Assembly: GCF_001044255.1 (NCBI RefSeq) | Contig: NZ_JYNX01000058.1 | Location: 229,161 to 278,293, forward strand | Length of the DNA stretch: 49,133 bases | Source of the DNA: Mycolicibacterium chubuense | GTDB lineage: Bacteria; Actinomycetota; Actinomycetes; Mycobacteriales; Mycobacteriaceae | Direction of reading: 5' to 3' | Part shown: piece by piece, positions 33,940 through 41,839 of the stretch | Position numbering within the stretch: position 1 is the first letter of the stretch | How the letters are laid out: each line of letters starts with the position of its first letter | Notes under the pieces: generated by a model | What the model was told of the DNA's origin: nothing | Database searches by the model: none | Seen by the model: the letters and a program-made list of their open reading frames with translations, nothing else | Translations under genes and position numbers: made by a program

Positions 33940-34497
33940 ATGGAGAACGATGTTCGCGACGATCTGGTTCTCTCGCATGCGGTCGTCACCGCCGATGTCA
34001 CGGTGGACTTCGATGCCGTCGACATCGCCGCGTGGCTGAAGACGCTCCCGACGCACGAATACCAACGCTGCGCCCCGGGCGATCACAAGGCCGCCGGTTA
34101 TACCGTGGATGACGACGGGACACCGATGTCCATCAACGTCGAGATGATCGGCACGGGCCTGGTGATCCAGCAGTACCGATTCGAGGCGGCAGAACCGCAC
34201 TACTGCAAGATGGTGTCGCTGTCCGACGTCCTCACTCCCTCGGGATGGACCACCACGCAGGTCATCTGGGAACTGCGCATGGAGAGGCTCGACGGACACC
34301 GCTGCCGTTACACCAATACGGTGACGTCGCACCCCACCGAGAGCTTTCTGCAGTTCATCGGCGCGCAGGGACAGACCTTCACCGAGGCCGCGCACGCTCG
34401 CCAAGAAGCGTCAGGACAGCACTGCCGGGTCGAGACGCCGCGGTACGCGCAGAGCATCGCACGCTGGGCGACGGCACGTTCCACCGTGACCGCGTGA
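33940..34497 (+). CDS. Hypothetical protein, possible SRPBCC/START-like fold
   Basis: A 185-aa protein from ATG 33940, with AGGAG seven bases upstream. Alternating beta-strands and a long C-terminal helix (TESFLQFIGAQGQTFTEAAHARQEASGQH) suggest an SRPBCC/polyketide-cyclase-like ligand-binding fold, but no diagnostic motif confirms it. WELRMERLDGHRCRYTNTVTSHP resembles the strand pattern of such domains. It precedes the quinone oxidoreductase by 31 bases in the same direction and probably shares its transcript. It may bind or process an intermediate of the neighbouring catabolic genes (inference). Confidence 0.6.
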   Translation: MENDVRDDLVLSHAVVTADVTVDFDAVDIAAWLKTLPTHEYQRCAPGDHKAAGYTVDDDGTPMSINVEMIGTGLVIQQYRFEAAEPHYCKMVSLSDVLTPSGWTTTQVIWELRMERLDGHRCRYTNTVTSHPTESFLQFIGAQGQTFTEAAHARQEASGQHCRVETPRYAQSIARWATARSTVTA

Positions 34498-34528
34498 CTG
34501 CCTCCCTGTGGGAGAGAACGGAACTGAG

Positions 34529-35563
34529 ATGACCTCAGCAGTGTTGTTCGACCGCCCCGGTCCACCCGATGTCCTGCGTTGGCGACTCGTGGATCCTGTA
34601 CGTCCTCGCCCCGGCGAGGTGGTCATCAGGGTGGCCGCCGCCGGCGTCAACAACGCCGACCTCATGCAGCGCCGGGGGCAGTATCCCGTGCCGGCCCGGG
34701 CGCCCCGCCCCCTGGGCTTGGAATGCTCAGGCACGATCACCGCCCTCGGTACTGACGTGACGGCCTGGTCGGTGGGCGACAGGGTGTGCGCGCTTCTCGA
34801 CGGCGGCGGCTATGCCGACGAAGTCGCGGTGCCCGCCACCCAGGTGATGCCAATCCCCGCCGGCCTCAGCGACATCGAGGCGGCGGCCGTCCCCGAGGTC
34901 GCCGCCACCGTCTACTCCAACCTCGCCATGGTCGCCCGGTTGACCGCAGGCCAGACGGTGCTGATCCACGGCGCGGGCGGCGGCATCGGCACCTTCGCGA
35001 TCCAGTGGGCCTCGGCGATCGGAGCGCGCGTCATCACCACCGCAGGCAGCGCGACCAAGACGCGTGCCGGCCTCGAGATGGGGGCAGACGTCGCGATCGA
35101 CTACCGCTGCGAGGACTTCGTCGCTGCCACGCAGGCCGCGACGGAGGGCCGCGGGGTCGACGCGATCCTGGACGTGGTCGGTGCGGACTATCTCGCCCGC
35201 AACGTCGAATGCCTTGCTCCCGACGGGCACCTGGTCATCATCGGCGGCGATACCGCATCGGCACCGCTCGACCTCGGACTGCTGATGTCCAAGCGGGCCA
35301 GTGTCACGGCGACGATGCTGCGAGCCCGGCCCGCTCAGCAGAAGGCGGAGATCATCGCCGGGGTGACGCGAGATGTGCTGCCGCTGTTCGACAGCGGCGC
35401 CGTCCGCGTCGTGGTCGACACCATCGTGCCCATCGCACAGGCCGCTCGCGCCCATGAGCTGATGGAATCCGGGCGCACCGTGGGCAAAGTCATTCTCGAC
35501 AACCGGCACCGAACGGTCACCCGGGCTGTCCGGGATTCAGGTGCCGGCACCTCCGTCGAGTAG
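34529..35563 (+). CDS. Zinc-independent quinone oxidoreductase (MDR family)
   Basis: NAD(P)H-dependent medium-chain reductase of the QOR/PIG3 group, 344 aa. N-terminal GroES-like domain: GVNNADLMQRRGQYP near residues 40-54, then PLGLECSG. The Rossmann domain has HGAGGGIGTFAIQWA near 150-164. Cys/His zinc ligands of alcohol dehydrogenases are missing, as expected for this group. Start ATG 34529 follows GGGAGAGAACGG. Its last 27 bases overlap the 3' end of a convergent membrane-protein gene. Confidence 0.87.
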   Translation: MTSAVLFDRPGPPDVLRWRLVDPVRPRPGEVVIRVAAAGVNNADLMQRRGQYPVPARAPRPLGLECSGTITALGTDVTAWSVGDRVCALLDGGGYADEVAVPATQVMPIPAGLSDIEAAAVPEVAATVYSNLAMVARLTAGQTVLIHGAGGGIGTFAIQWASAIGARVITTAGSATKTRAGLEMGADVAIDYRCEDFVAATQAATEGRGVDAILDVVGADYLARNVECLAPDGHLVIIGGDTASAPLDLGLLMSKRASVTATMLRARPAQQKAEIIAGVTRDVLPLFDSGAVRVVVDTIVPIAQAARAHELMESGRTVGKVILDNRHRTVTRAVRDSGAGTSVE

Positions 35564-36190
35564 CCAATGGTGACGCATGCCCATTGCCCGTTCCATCGCG
35601 CCGACCACCGCGCCGAATCCCAACGCGAGATTGAGCCATACCGGAAGAGGCAAAGGCGACACGAAGGTTCCGAATTTTTCTGAAATGAAGGGAATCTCGG
35701 AAATCGGAGCTGCGGCCTGCAGCATGTTGAGCCCTACTCCGATGAGCAGCATGAGCACCGAGACCGCACCGATGAACCCACTCGCGAGGGGATGCGCGTG
35801 TGCGAAACGCATACGCCGCCCCTCGGCGGACGTCGGATCGGGATCGAGTCGGCGCTCGGTGCCGTCATGGGCAACGAAGTGGCAGCGCCTCAGGCCGACC
35901 TGGCTGGTGCGGACCTCGATGTGGCCGTGCGCGACGTGGAATCGAGCGGGAACCTTCGACTGTGCCCGAAGCTGCCCATCGAGGTAGAGCCCCGCCGTGA
36001 CGACGCCTGTACGAGCGTCACCACCGTGCTTCACTTCGATGGTGTGCAGGACCTGTCGCCCGCCGACCGGGAGTGCGATCGACATGACCGATCGTCGCGT
36101 CATCTGCCACCAGCGGAAGGGCTTGAGCGGGCGCCCGTCGCCTGGCTTCACACGCTTGGTGAGCCGCCGTTCGTTCCAGCTCGGGCTCAC
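35537..36190 (-). CDS. Hypothetical membrane protein coupled to CPBP protease
   Basis: Unrecognised 217-aa protein. The first ~130 residues are basic and soluble, with a beta-rich stretch (SIALPVGGRQVLHTIEVKHGG). Two hydrophobic helices (about 140-160 and 185-205) lie near the C-terminus. GTG 36190 overlaps the stop of the CPBP gene as GTGA, so the two are translationally coupled and probably work together, for example as substrate or partner of the protease (inference). Its 3' end overlaps the convergent quinone oxidoreductase gene by 27 bases. Confidence 0.7.
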   Translation of the reverse strand: MSPSWNERRLTKRVKPGDGRPLKPFRWWQMTRRSVMSIALPVGGRQVLHTIEVKHGGDARTGVVTAGLYLDGQLRAQSKVPARFHVAHGHIEVRTSQVGLRRCHFVAHDGTERRLDPDPTSAEGRRMRFAHAHPLASGFIGAVSVLMLLIGVGLNMLQAAAPISEIPFISEKFGTFVSPLPLPVWLNLALGFGAVVGAMERAMGMRHHWLLDGGAGT

Positions 36191-37143
36191 TGCTCCAGCC
36201 CCGCCGCCGGGTGGACCGCAGGCGTGCGCGCAGGTCCACTCTTGCGGGTCATCCACCACACCGTCGCGGTGATGACGACCAGCGCGGCGCTGGGCACCAG
36301 GTTCGCCGCCGAGCCGACCGCGTCACCTCGATTCGCGAGCTGGGCGCCGATGTCGAGGTGCAGAGTCGTGCCGAGCACGAGGAACGCAAGGTTGTAGACG
36401 CCGTGGAGGACGACGGCGACCTCGAGGCCGCCGGTGCGCCACGTGACGATCGCCGTCGATGAGAACAGGAGAAGGTAGGACGTCAGCAGAAACGGATCGA
36501 GCGTGCCGTGGGCGAGTGAGAACAGCACCGTCGTCCCGACGATGCCGAGGATCGCGCCGGAGCGCGCACTCGGCGCCCAGCCGCCGAGTACACGAAACAT
36601 CACGCCGCGGAGGCCATACTCTTCACCGGCTGCGGCAAGGGGGGTGAGCACCATGCCGATGACGAAGAACGCCACGAGATCCGCGGTCGCCCAGGGAACG
36701 CTGCCGCTTTCATCCACAACGACGACGGCGACCGCGATCAGTACCAGGGGTCCGAAAACGAGCAGTGCTCGACCGAACACTCCGTATCGGAAGCGCCCCG
36801 CCACAGAGTGCAACGACCTCGCCGGCACGCCGTAGAGCACACGCTGCAGCAGCATGCAGTACGGGATCAACAAGGCCAACGACAGCGCGCCGGCTGCCTG
36901 CTTCAACGGTGACGAGGGACCGGAACGACCGAACAACTCCCGGTCGACGATCACCGATATCGCGTCCAGAAGCACTGCGAAGCCGATCATCCCGATCACC
37001 AGCAACGCGATGGCCACGATGCCACGCAGGATTCCGCGAGGCGCTCCCGCGTACACGCGGTGATACTCGACGCCGGCCGGGACCCTCGGCATGGGTACGG
37101 GATCATCACCTCGCAGGATCCAGCACTGGGTCATTAGATTCAT
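36187..37143 (-). CDS. CPBP-family intramembrane metalloprotease (CAAX/Abi)
   Basis: A 318-aa polytopic membrane protein with about eight helices. The CPBP/Abi active-site motifs are present: E-E-x-x-x-R in GEEYGLRG near residue 173, F-S-L-A-H near 210, and H-G-V-Y-N near 248. Family members are Rce1-type proteases or act in bacteriocin immunity and envelope regulation. The promoter faces the TetR gene across 269 bases that hold two copies of a palindromic operator, so it may belong to that regulon. Confidence 0.85.
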   Translation of the reverse strand: MNLMTQCWILRGDDPVPMPRVPAGVEYHRVYAGAPRGILRGIVAIALLVIGMIGFAVLLDAISVIVDRELFGRSGPSSPLKQAAGALSLALLIPYCMLLQRVLYGVPARSLHSVAGRFRYGVFGRALLVFGPLVLIAVAVVVVDESGSVPWATADLVAFFVIGMVLTPLAAAGEEYGLRGVMFRVLGGWAPSARSGAILGIVGTTVLFSLAHGTLDPFLLTSYLLLFSSTAIVTWRTGGLEVAVVLHGVYNLAFLVLGTTLHLDIGAQLANRGDAVGSAANLVPSAALVVITATVWWMTRKSGPARTPAVHPAAGLEQ

Positions 37144-37342
37144 CGTCTGCCCCTTCGATGATCGGCGTGTTGTCAGAACGCGGGTAGGACGTATTGGTCT
37201 GCGCGCCGGGTGTTTTCGCTCATCTCGTGTTTCGTCGGTCGAAGCGCATGCGAAATCTCCTTGGTCGTGTCGTCACGCACGGGTCGGCAGCCGAACTCTC
37301 ACCTGCTTCTCGTCGCCAAACCGACGTCGGATCGACGGAGTT

Positions 37343-37359
37343 CTAGTACGCTGTACTAG
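37343..37359. promoter_or_regulatory. TetR-type operator, site 1 at tetR/CPBP promoter
   Basis: A perfect 7-3-7 palindrome: CTAGTAC, GCT, GTACTAG. It is 53 bases upstream of the TetR gene start. Near-identical copies occur upstream of the class C beta-lactamase gene. Confidence 0.72.
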
Positions 37360-37371
37360 TCCCGCAACAAA

Positions 37372-37388
37372 GTATCACAGTGTGCTAA
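37372..37388. promoter_or_regulatory. TetR-type operator, site 2 at tetR/CPBP promoter
   Basis: GTATCAC, AGT, GTGCTAA has the same 7-3-7 layout as site 1 with 5 of 7 arm matches. Read on the minus strand it resembles site 2 at the beta-lactamase promoter. Site centres are 29 bases apart. Confidence 0.5.
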
Positions 37389-37412
37389 GAACGGAGGGGA
37401 GGTGCTGACCCG

Positions 37413-38015
37413 ATGAGCGAGCCGACGAAACACAGCACGCGAGAGAAGATCCTGATCGCCGCGGCGACGATGCTCGGGGAGGATCCGACGTCCCGGCTGA
37501 GTGTGCGCGCCGTCGCCGCGCGCGCCGGGGTCAGTACCGGGTCTCTCCGCCACTTCTTCCCGACTCAGCAGGCGCTGATCGACACCGTCATCGCCGGACT
37601 CTACGAACTCGACATCCCTGACGACCCGATGCACGACACCACCCGGGACCCGGGCGACCGTCTGGTGGCCTGCTTGCAGCTGCTGCTGTCACAGGTGGGT
37701 ACGGGCGAGCGGGCACGCGAGCACTGGCGCGCACTCCACGACGCGTACGTCGCATCGCCACCATCCGCGGACGCGACCCATGCCTTTCTCGCGCTCGAAC
37801 GCCTCACCCTGGACTACATCGCGCGGTGGCTCAGCACGTTGCGCGACGAAGGAGCACTCGTGTCCGGCGATCTCGATGAGCAGGCGCGGTTCCTCAACAC
37901 CGTGATCAATGGACTTTCCTTCGAGCGCGCCCTCCCCGGTGACCGTGAACGGCTTTCCCTCGAGGGTCATACACTCCGCATTGCCGCTGACAGCATCCTG
38001 CAGCGCAGAGCGTGA
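37413..38015 (+). CDS. TetR-family regulator of the AmpC/CPBP group
   Basis: A 200-aa TetR regulator. The DNA-binding domain is at ~8-55 (TREKILIAAATMLGEDPTSRLSVRAVAARAGVSTGSLRHFFPTQQALI). The C-terminal ligand domain includes the ERLTLDYIARWLSTLRDEG helix and ends in SILQRRA. Two operator-like palindromes precede it, implying autoregulation, and the same sequence occurs twice before the convergent beta-lactamase gene. The inducer is unknown; a cell-wall or beta-lactam signal would make sense (inference). Confidence 0.87.
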   Translation: MSEPTKHSTREKILIAAATMLGEDPTSRLSVRAVAARAGVSTGSLRHFFPTQQALIDTVIAGLYELDIPDDPMHDTTRDPGDRLVACLQLLLSQVGTGERAREHWRALHDAYVASPPSADATHAFLALERLTLDYIARWLSTLRDEGALVSGDLDEQARFLNTVINGLSFERALPGDRERLSLEGHTLRIAADSILQRRA

Positions 38016-38131
38016 ACTACCCTCGGGGAGCGCAAGAATCGAGACAGGCCGCGACGGATCTCGTTCACCCATCGTCGGCAAGGCGGATCCAGGGAACAGC
38101 GGCGGGGTGAGGCGTTGCCCCAGCGCCGTGG

Positions 38132-39406
38132 TCATTGCGCCACGTGGCCAACGCTGTCCAGAATCCGATAGGCTGCATCGACACGTGCGCTGTTCGGGTA
38201 GTTCTTGTTGGCCAGCAGAATGACTGCGAGTTGCTTCTGAGGGATGTAGGCGACGTAGGAACCGAAACCATTGGTGGAACCGGTCTTGTTGAACAGTGCC
38301 GTCGGATCAGGGGGAGACGGTGTGTCCAGCCACTCGATCGGCTGCGGCTGAGAGGCCATGGCGTCGGAATTACCTGCGATCAAAGCGGTTTCGGTGACGG
38401 GACGTGGGTAGATCTCCCAGCCCAGGCCTTGCGTCATGCCGTTCACTCGGTAGTAGCCGGTTTGAGTTGTCGCGATCGCGCGGCGCCACGGGTCATCGCG
38501 GCCCTCGGGCTGCATGGCGGCGGTGACGAATTGGACGAGATCGTGCGTGGTCGTCTTGATGCCGTAAGTCTCGGCGTCCAAGGCACCGGGTGTCACCCGT
38601 GTCGGTGCGTCGGTCTTCGTGTATCCCTGTGCGTAGTGACCCATTTCGTTACTCGGAATCTGAAGGTAGGTGTCGTCGAGACCCAGCTGGGGCAGCAGCG
38701 TGTTCTGCATGAGATCGGCGAAGGTGCCGCCCAGGCTTCGTGCCGCCAGGTAGCCGAACAGCCCCAAGCTGGGGTTCGAGTACAGCCGTCGACTTCCGGG
38801 CGGATATGACGGGTCCCAGTGCCGGAAGTAGTCGAGCATCGATCCGGCAGTATCCGCCTCGGCCGGGAACTGCAGCGGCAATCCGCCGGCCGAGTAGGTT
38901 CCGAGCTGCAGCATGCTGATGCGGTCGAACGCCGTGCCGTGCAGAGCGGGCCAATGGGTGCTGGCAGGCTCGGACAATGAAAACGTCCCTCGCGCCTGGG
39001 CGTAGCCGGCCAGCGTGGCGGTGAAGGTCTTACTCAACGACCCCACTTCGAAGAGCGTGTGGTCGTCGACGGGCGCATCCTCGCTCTTGGATGCGACGCC
39101 GTAGTCGAAGAAGTGCGGCTTTCCATCGACGATGACGGCGACGGCCATGCCGGGGATCGCATGCTCGGCCATGAGCTGGCGGATTGTCGGGTCGACGACG
39201 GATCCGACGGGGTCGACGTCGCGGACCTCTTGTACGGCACCACTGCACCCGGCCGCGACAATCACCAGGCACGCGAGCGCGGCGTTCAGCCTGGTGCTCG
39301 CGTTGAGCCGGCCGTGATGCGAGAAGAGGATTCCGGCTACGAATTCGAGCAGGCCGAACGGCCGCCACGTGGACAACCTTGACGTCGTATCAGAAGGTGA
39401 AGTCAA
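38132..39406 (-). CDS. AmpC-like class C beta-lactamase, probable lipoprotein
   Basis: Closely patterned on AmpC. GSLSK (nucleophile Ser and Lys) is near residue 122, the YSN motif (RRLYSNPSLGLFG) near 205, PGALDAETYG near 270, and the KTG triad in FNKTGSTNGFGSYVAYIP near 370, followed by LLANKNYPN as in enterobacterial enzymes. All catalytic motifs are intact, so cephalosporinase activity is plausible. A hydrophobic segment ending VAAGC (near 57) is a good lipobox. The TTG start at 39406 puts ~35 unusual residues before it; TTG 39376 is an alternative. Two TetR-type operators lie 35-83 bases upstream. Confidence 0.87.
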   Translation of the reverse strand: MTSPSDTTSRLSTWRPFGLLEFVAGILFSHHGRLNASTRLNAALACLVIVAAGCSGAVQEVRDVDPVGSVVDPTIRQLMAEHAIPGMAVAVIVDGKPHFFDYGVASKSEDAPVDDHTLFEVGSLSKTFTATLAGYAQARGTFSLSEPASTHWPALHGTAFDRISMLQLGTYSAGGLPLQFPAEADTAGSMLDYFRHWDPSYPPGSRRLYSNPSLGLFGYLAARSLGGTFADLMQNTLLPQLGLDDTYLQIPSNEMGHYAQGYTKTDAPTRVTPGALDAETYGIKTTTHDLVQFVTAAMQPEGRDDPWRRAIATTQTGYYRVNGMTQGLGWEIYPRPVTETALIAGNSDAMASQPQPIEWLDTPSPPDPTALFNKTGSTNGFGSYVAYIPQKQLAVILLANKNYPNSARVDAAYRILDSVGHVAQ

Positions 39407-39440
39407 CTCTGCTGCGCCTTTTCGTTTCAGGAAGCCAGCA

Positions 39441-39457
39441 CTAGCACGCTGTACTAG
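39441..39457. promoter_or_regulatory. TetR-type operator, site 1 at beta-lactamase promoter
   Basis: CTAGCAC, GCT, GTACTAG: a 7-3-7 palindrome differing from the site at 37343-37359 by one base. Confidence 0.7.
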
Positions 39458-39472
39458 CGAGGAGACCCAACA

Positions 39473-39489
39473 CTAGCACGCTGTGACAA
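39473..39489. promoter_or_regulatory. TetR-type operator, site 2 at beta-lactamase promoter
   Basis: CTAGCAC, GCT, GTGACAA: the left arm is identical to site 1 and the right arm is weaker. Its centre is 32 bases from site 1, about three helical turns. It lies upstream of the beta-lactamase gene and 35 bases downstream of the ligD stop. Confidence 0.6.
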
Positions 39490-39524
39490 CCTGCTTCGGG
39501 AGAGCGCTCCCCGCGATGGTGCAT

Positions 39525-41795
39525 CTACCGCGATGATTCCCATTCGACCTCGTCGGGCTCCTTGTCCGGCCGCAGACCTCGCCAGCTCGCCTGGCGCAGC
39601 CGGTCGTCGCCCGTGCGCTCGCTGTACCGAACCTCGCCGACCAGCTCCGGACGGACGAAGGTGACACCCTTGGCGTCCTGTTTGGGAAGCGTTGTGGCGA
39701 AAGGTGATTCGTCGGTATGCAGTGGCTCGAGTGTCTTGCGGAGCGACGCCAGCTCCTTCTCGGAGAAGCCGGTGCCGACCCGGCCGACGAACTGCAGGCC
39801 GTCCTCAGTGGGGATGCCGAGCAACAGCGCACCCAGACCGCTCGTGCGCCCACCGTTTCCCTCGCGCCAGCCTCCGATCACCACCTCCTGGGTGTTCCAC
39901 AGTTTGTCCTTGATCCACGCCGCGGACCGACGTCCGGGCTGGTAGGTGGAGTCCCGTTTCTTGGCGACCACCCCCTCCCAACGCTTGTCGGCCGCATAGG
40001 CCAGCGCGTCGGCGCCGTCACCGTCGATCTGCGGTGGCACGATGAGCCCGCCCTGGTCGGCGAGCGCCTCGAGCAGCCGCCTGCGGTCGGCGTATTTGGC
40101 CCGCATCAGCGATCGGCCGTCGAGGAAGACGATGTCGAAGGCCCAGAACTCGACCCGGGTGGACCGCTTTCGGTTCTGCATCTCGCGGAAGCTGGGGACG
40201 CCGGATTCGTCGAGAGCCACCGCCTCCCCGTCGAGAATGACGTGGTGATCGGCCAGATCGGCGGCCACCGACCGGAATTGGGGGTATTCGGCGGTGACGT
40301 CGCGGCCGCGGCGGGACCGGACGGCCAGTGTGCCGTGGTCCACCTCGACGAGAACCCGGTATCCGTCCCACTTGCCCTCGAACGCCCACTGCTTCTCGGG
40401 AAGTCGCTCGACCGATCCCTCGGTGCTCAGCATCGGAAGCAGTTCGGAGAACGCGGCGCGCTTCTGGTCTTTCATCCGGTGCGCCAACCAGTTCTTGCCG
40501 TCGGTCTGGATCAGTGCGTAGCGGCCCTCGATCTTCGCCCCGTGCAGCGTGACGATCACCTCGCCGCCGCGGGCGGGACCGTCGGGCGGGTTGTCGTTGA
40601 ACTTCTCGGTCTCGTAGGTGCCGGTATCCCAGATGTAGACCTCGCCGCCGCCGTACTCGCCCTTGGGGATCTCGCCGGCGAACGTCAGGTACTCCATCGG
40701 ATGGTCCTCCGTGTGCACGGCGAGGTGGTTCTCCGACGGGGAGTCGGGGAGGTTCTTCGGCACCGCCCAGCTGACGAGGACACCGTCACGTTCCAGCCGG
40801 AAGTCGTAGTGCAGCCGGCGCGCATGATGTTCCTGGATGACGAAGGCGTCGTTGCCGCCGACCCGCGGCGCGTCGGCGGGCACGGGCTCGGGGGTCTTCG
40901 CCGTGTCGCGCATCCCGCGGTAGGTGGTCAGCCGATCGGGGGCGGGCAGCGCCGGATCGAGGTCGGCCAGCAGGTCCCCGTCCCGGTCCAGCCGGTCGAG
41001 CACCTCGTCGAAGGTCAGGTGGCGCAGCTCGGGATCGGCGATCTCGTCCCAGGTGCGCGGTGCGGCGACCGTCGGATGGTCCCGTCCACGAAGCGAATAC
41101 GGCGCGATGGTCGTCTTGTTCCCGTTGTTCTGGCTCCAGTCGAGGAAGACCTTCCCCTCGCGCAGGCTCTTCGTCATCGTCGCGGTGACCTTCGTGGGCA
41201 TCGTCTGCTCGAGTTGCACGGCCACGCGTTTGGCGAGCACCGACGCGCCGCGCGAACTGATGGGGTCGTCGAGCGGGACGTAGAGATGCAGCCCCTTGCT
41301 GCCGCTGGTCAGCGGGTACGTGCGCAGGCCGATGTCGGAGATCAGGTCGCGAACTTCGTGCGCGACCTCGCAGAGTTGCCGCATCGACACCCCCTCGCCG
41401 GGGTCGAGATCGAACACGATGCGCGTCGCGGGGCCCACCTTGTGATCGACGAAGCGCCATTGCGGCACATGCACTTCCAGCGCCGCCTGCTGCGCGATCC
41501 ACGCGAGCCCCTCGACGGTGTCGATGACCGGATAGGTGGTCGTGCCCGACTTGTGCGCGATCGTGCCGCGGTCCAGCCACTCCGGTGCCGAGGAGGCGAG
41601 TTGTTTTTCGAAGAAGGAGCCCTCGGCCACACCGTTGGGCCAGCGCTTGCGGGTCACCGCGCGTCCGGCGATGTGCGGCAGCATCGCGTCGGCCACCTCG
41701 ACGTAGTAGTCGAAGATCTCCGCCTTGGTGGTCCCCGTCGCCGGGTACAGCACCTTGTCCGGGTTGGTCAGCTTCACCCGGCCCACACGATCCAC
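39525..41795 (-). CDS. ligD: Multifunctional NHEJ DNA ligase D
   Basis: Repairs double-strand breaks with Ku. It has 756 aa with the mycobacterial domain order. The polymerase/primase is at ~1-290 (KVLYPATGTTKAEIFDYY, FDLDPGEGV with catalytic Asps, TSGSKGLHLYVPL). The 3'-phosphoesterase is at ~320-450 (FVIQEHHARRLHYDFRLERDGVL). The ATP-dependent ligase follows, with nucleotidyl-Lys motif EGKWDGYR near 475, and ends with the OB fold (GRVGTGFS). GTG 41795 is chosen because a TACCGT -10 box lies six bases upstream; GTG 41798 is equally in frame. Divergent from pfkB-ku. Confidence 0.96.
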   Translation of the reverse strand: MDRVGRVKLTNPDKVLYPATGTTKAEIFDYYVEVADAMLPHIAGRAVTRKRWPNGVAEGSFFEKQLASSAPEWLDRGTIAHKSGTTTYPVIDTVEGLAWIAQQAALEVHVPQWRFVDHKVGPATRIVFDLDPGEGVSMRQLCEVAHEVRDLISDIGLRTYPLTSGSKGLHLYVPLDDPISSRGASVLAKRVAVQLEQTMPTKVTATMTKSLREGKVFLDWSQNNGNKTTIAPYSLRGRDHPTVAAPRTWDEIADPELRHLTFDEVLDRLDRDGDLLADLDPALPAPDRLTTYRGMRDTAKTPEPVPADAPRVGGNDAFVIQEHHARRLHYDFRLERDGVLVSWAVPKNLPDSPSENHLAVHTEDHPMEYLTFAGEIPKGEYGGGEVYIWDTGTYETEKFNDNPPDGPARGGEVIVTLHGAKIEGRYALIQTDGKNWLAHRMKDQKRAAFSELLPMLSTEGSVERLPEKQWAFEGKWDGYRVLVEVDHGTLAVRSRRGRDVTAEYPQFRSVAADLADHHVILDGEAVALDESGVPSFREMQNRKRSTRVEFWAFDIVFLDGRSLMRAKYADRRRLLEALADQGGLIVPPQIDGDGADALAYAADKRWEGVVAKKRDSTYQPGRRSAAWIKDKLWNTQEVVIGGWREGNGGRTSGLGALLLGIPTEDGLQFVGRVGTGFSEKELASLRKTLEPLHTDESPFATTLPKQDAKGVTFVRPELVGEVRYSERTGDDRLRQASWRGLRPDKEPDEVEWESSR

Positions 41796-41801
41796 CACAT
41801 C

Positions 41802-41807
41802 ACGGTA
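41802..41807 (-). promoter_or_regulatory. -10 box for leaderless ligD transcript
   Basis: On the minus strand TACCGT is followed by six bases and GTG 41795. It lies only 19 bases from the opposite-strand -10 box of pfkB. Confidence 0.45.
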
Positions 41808-41826
41808 TTACCCGTTCCCCGACCGG

Positions 41827-41832
41827 TAGCGT
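41827..41832 (+). promoter_or_regulatory. -10 box for leaderless pfkB-ku transcript
   Basis: TAGCGT ends seven bases before the pfkB ATG at 41840. Promoters for ligD and pfkB-ku must overlap, since only 44 bases separate the two starts. Confidence 0.45.
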
Positions 41833-41839
41833 CGACACG

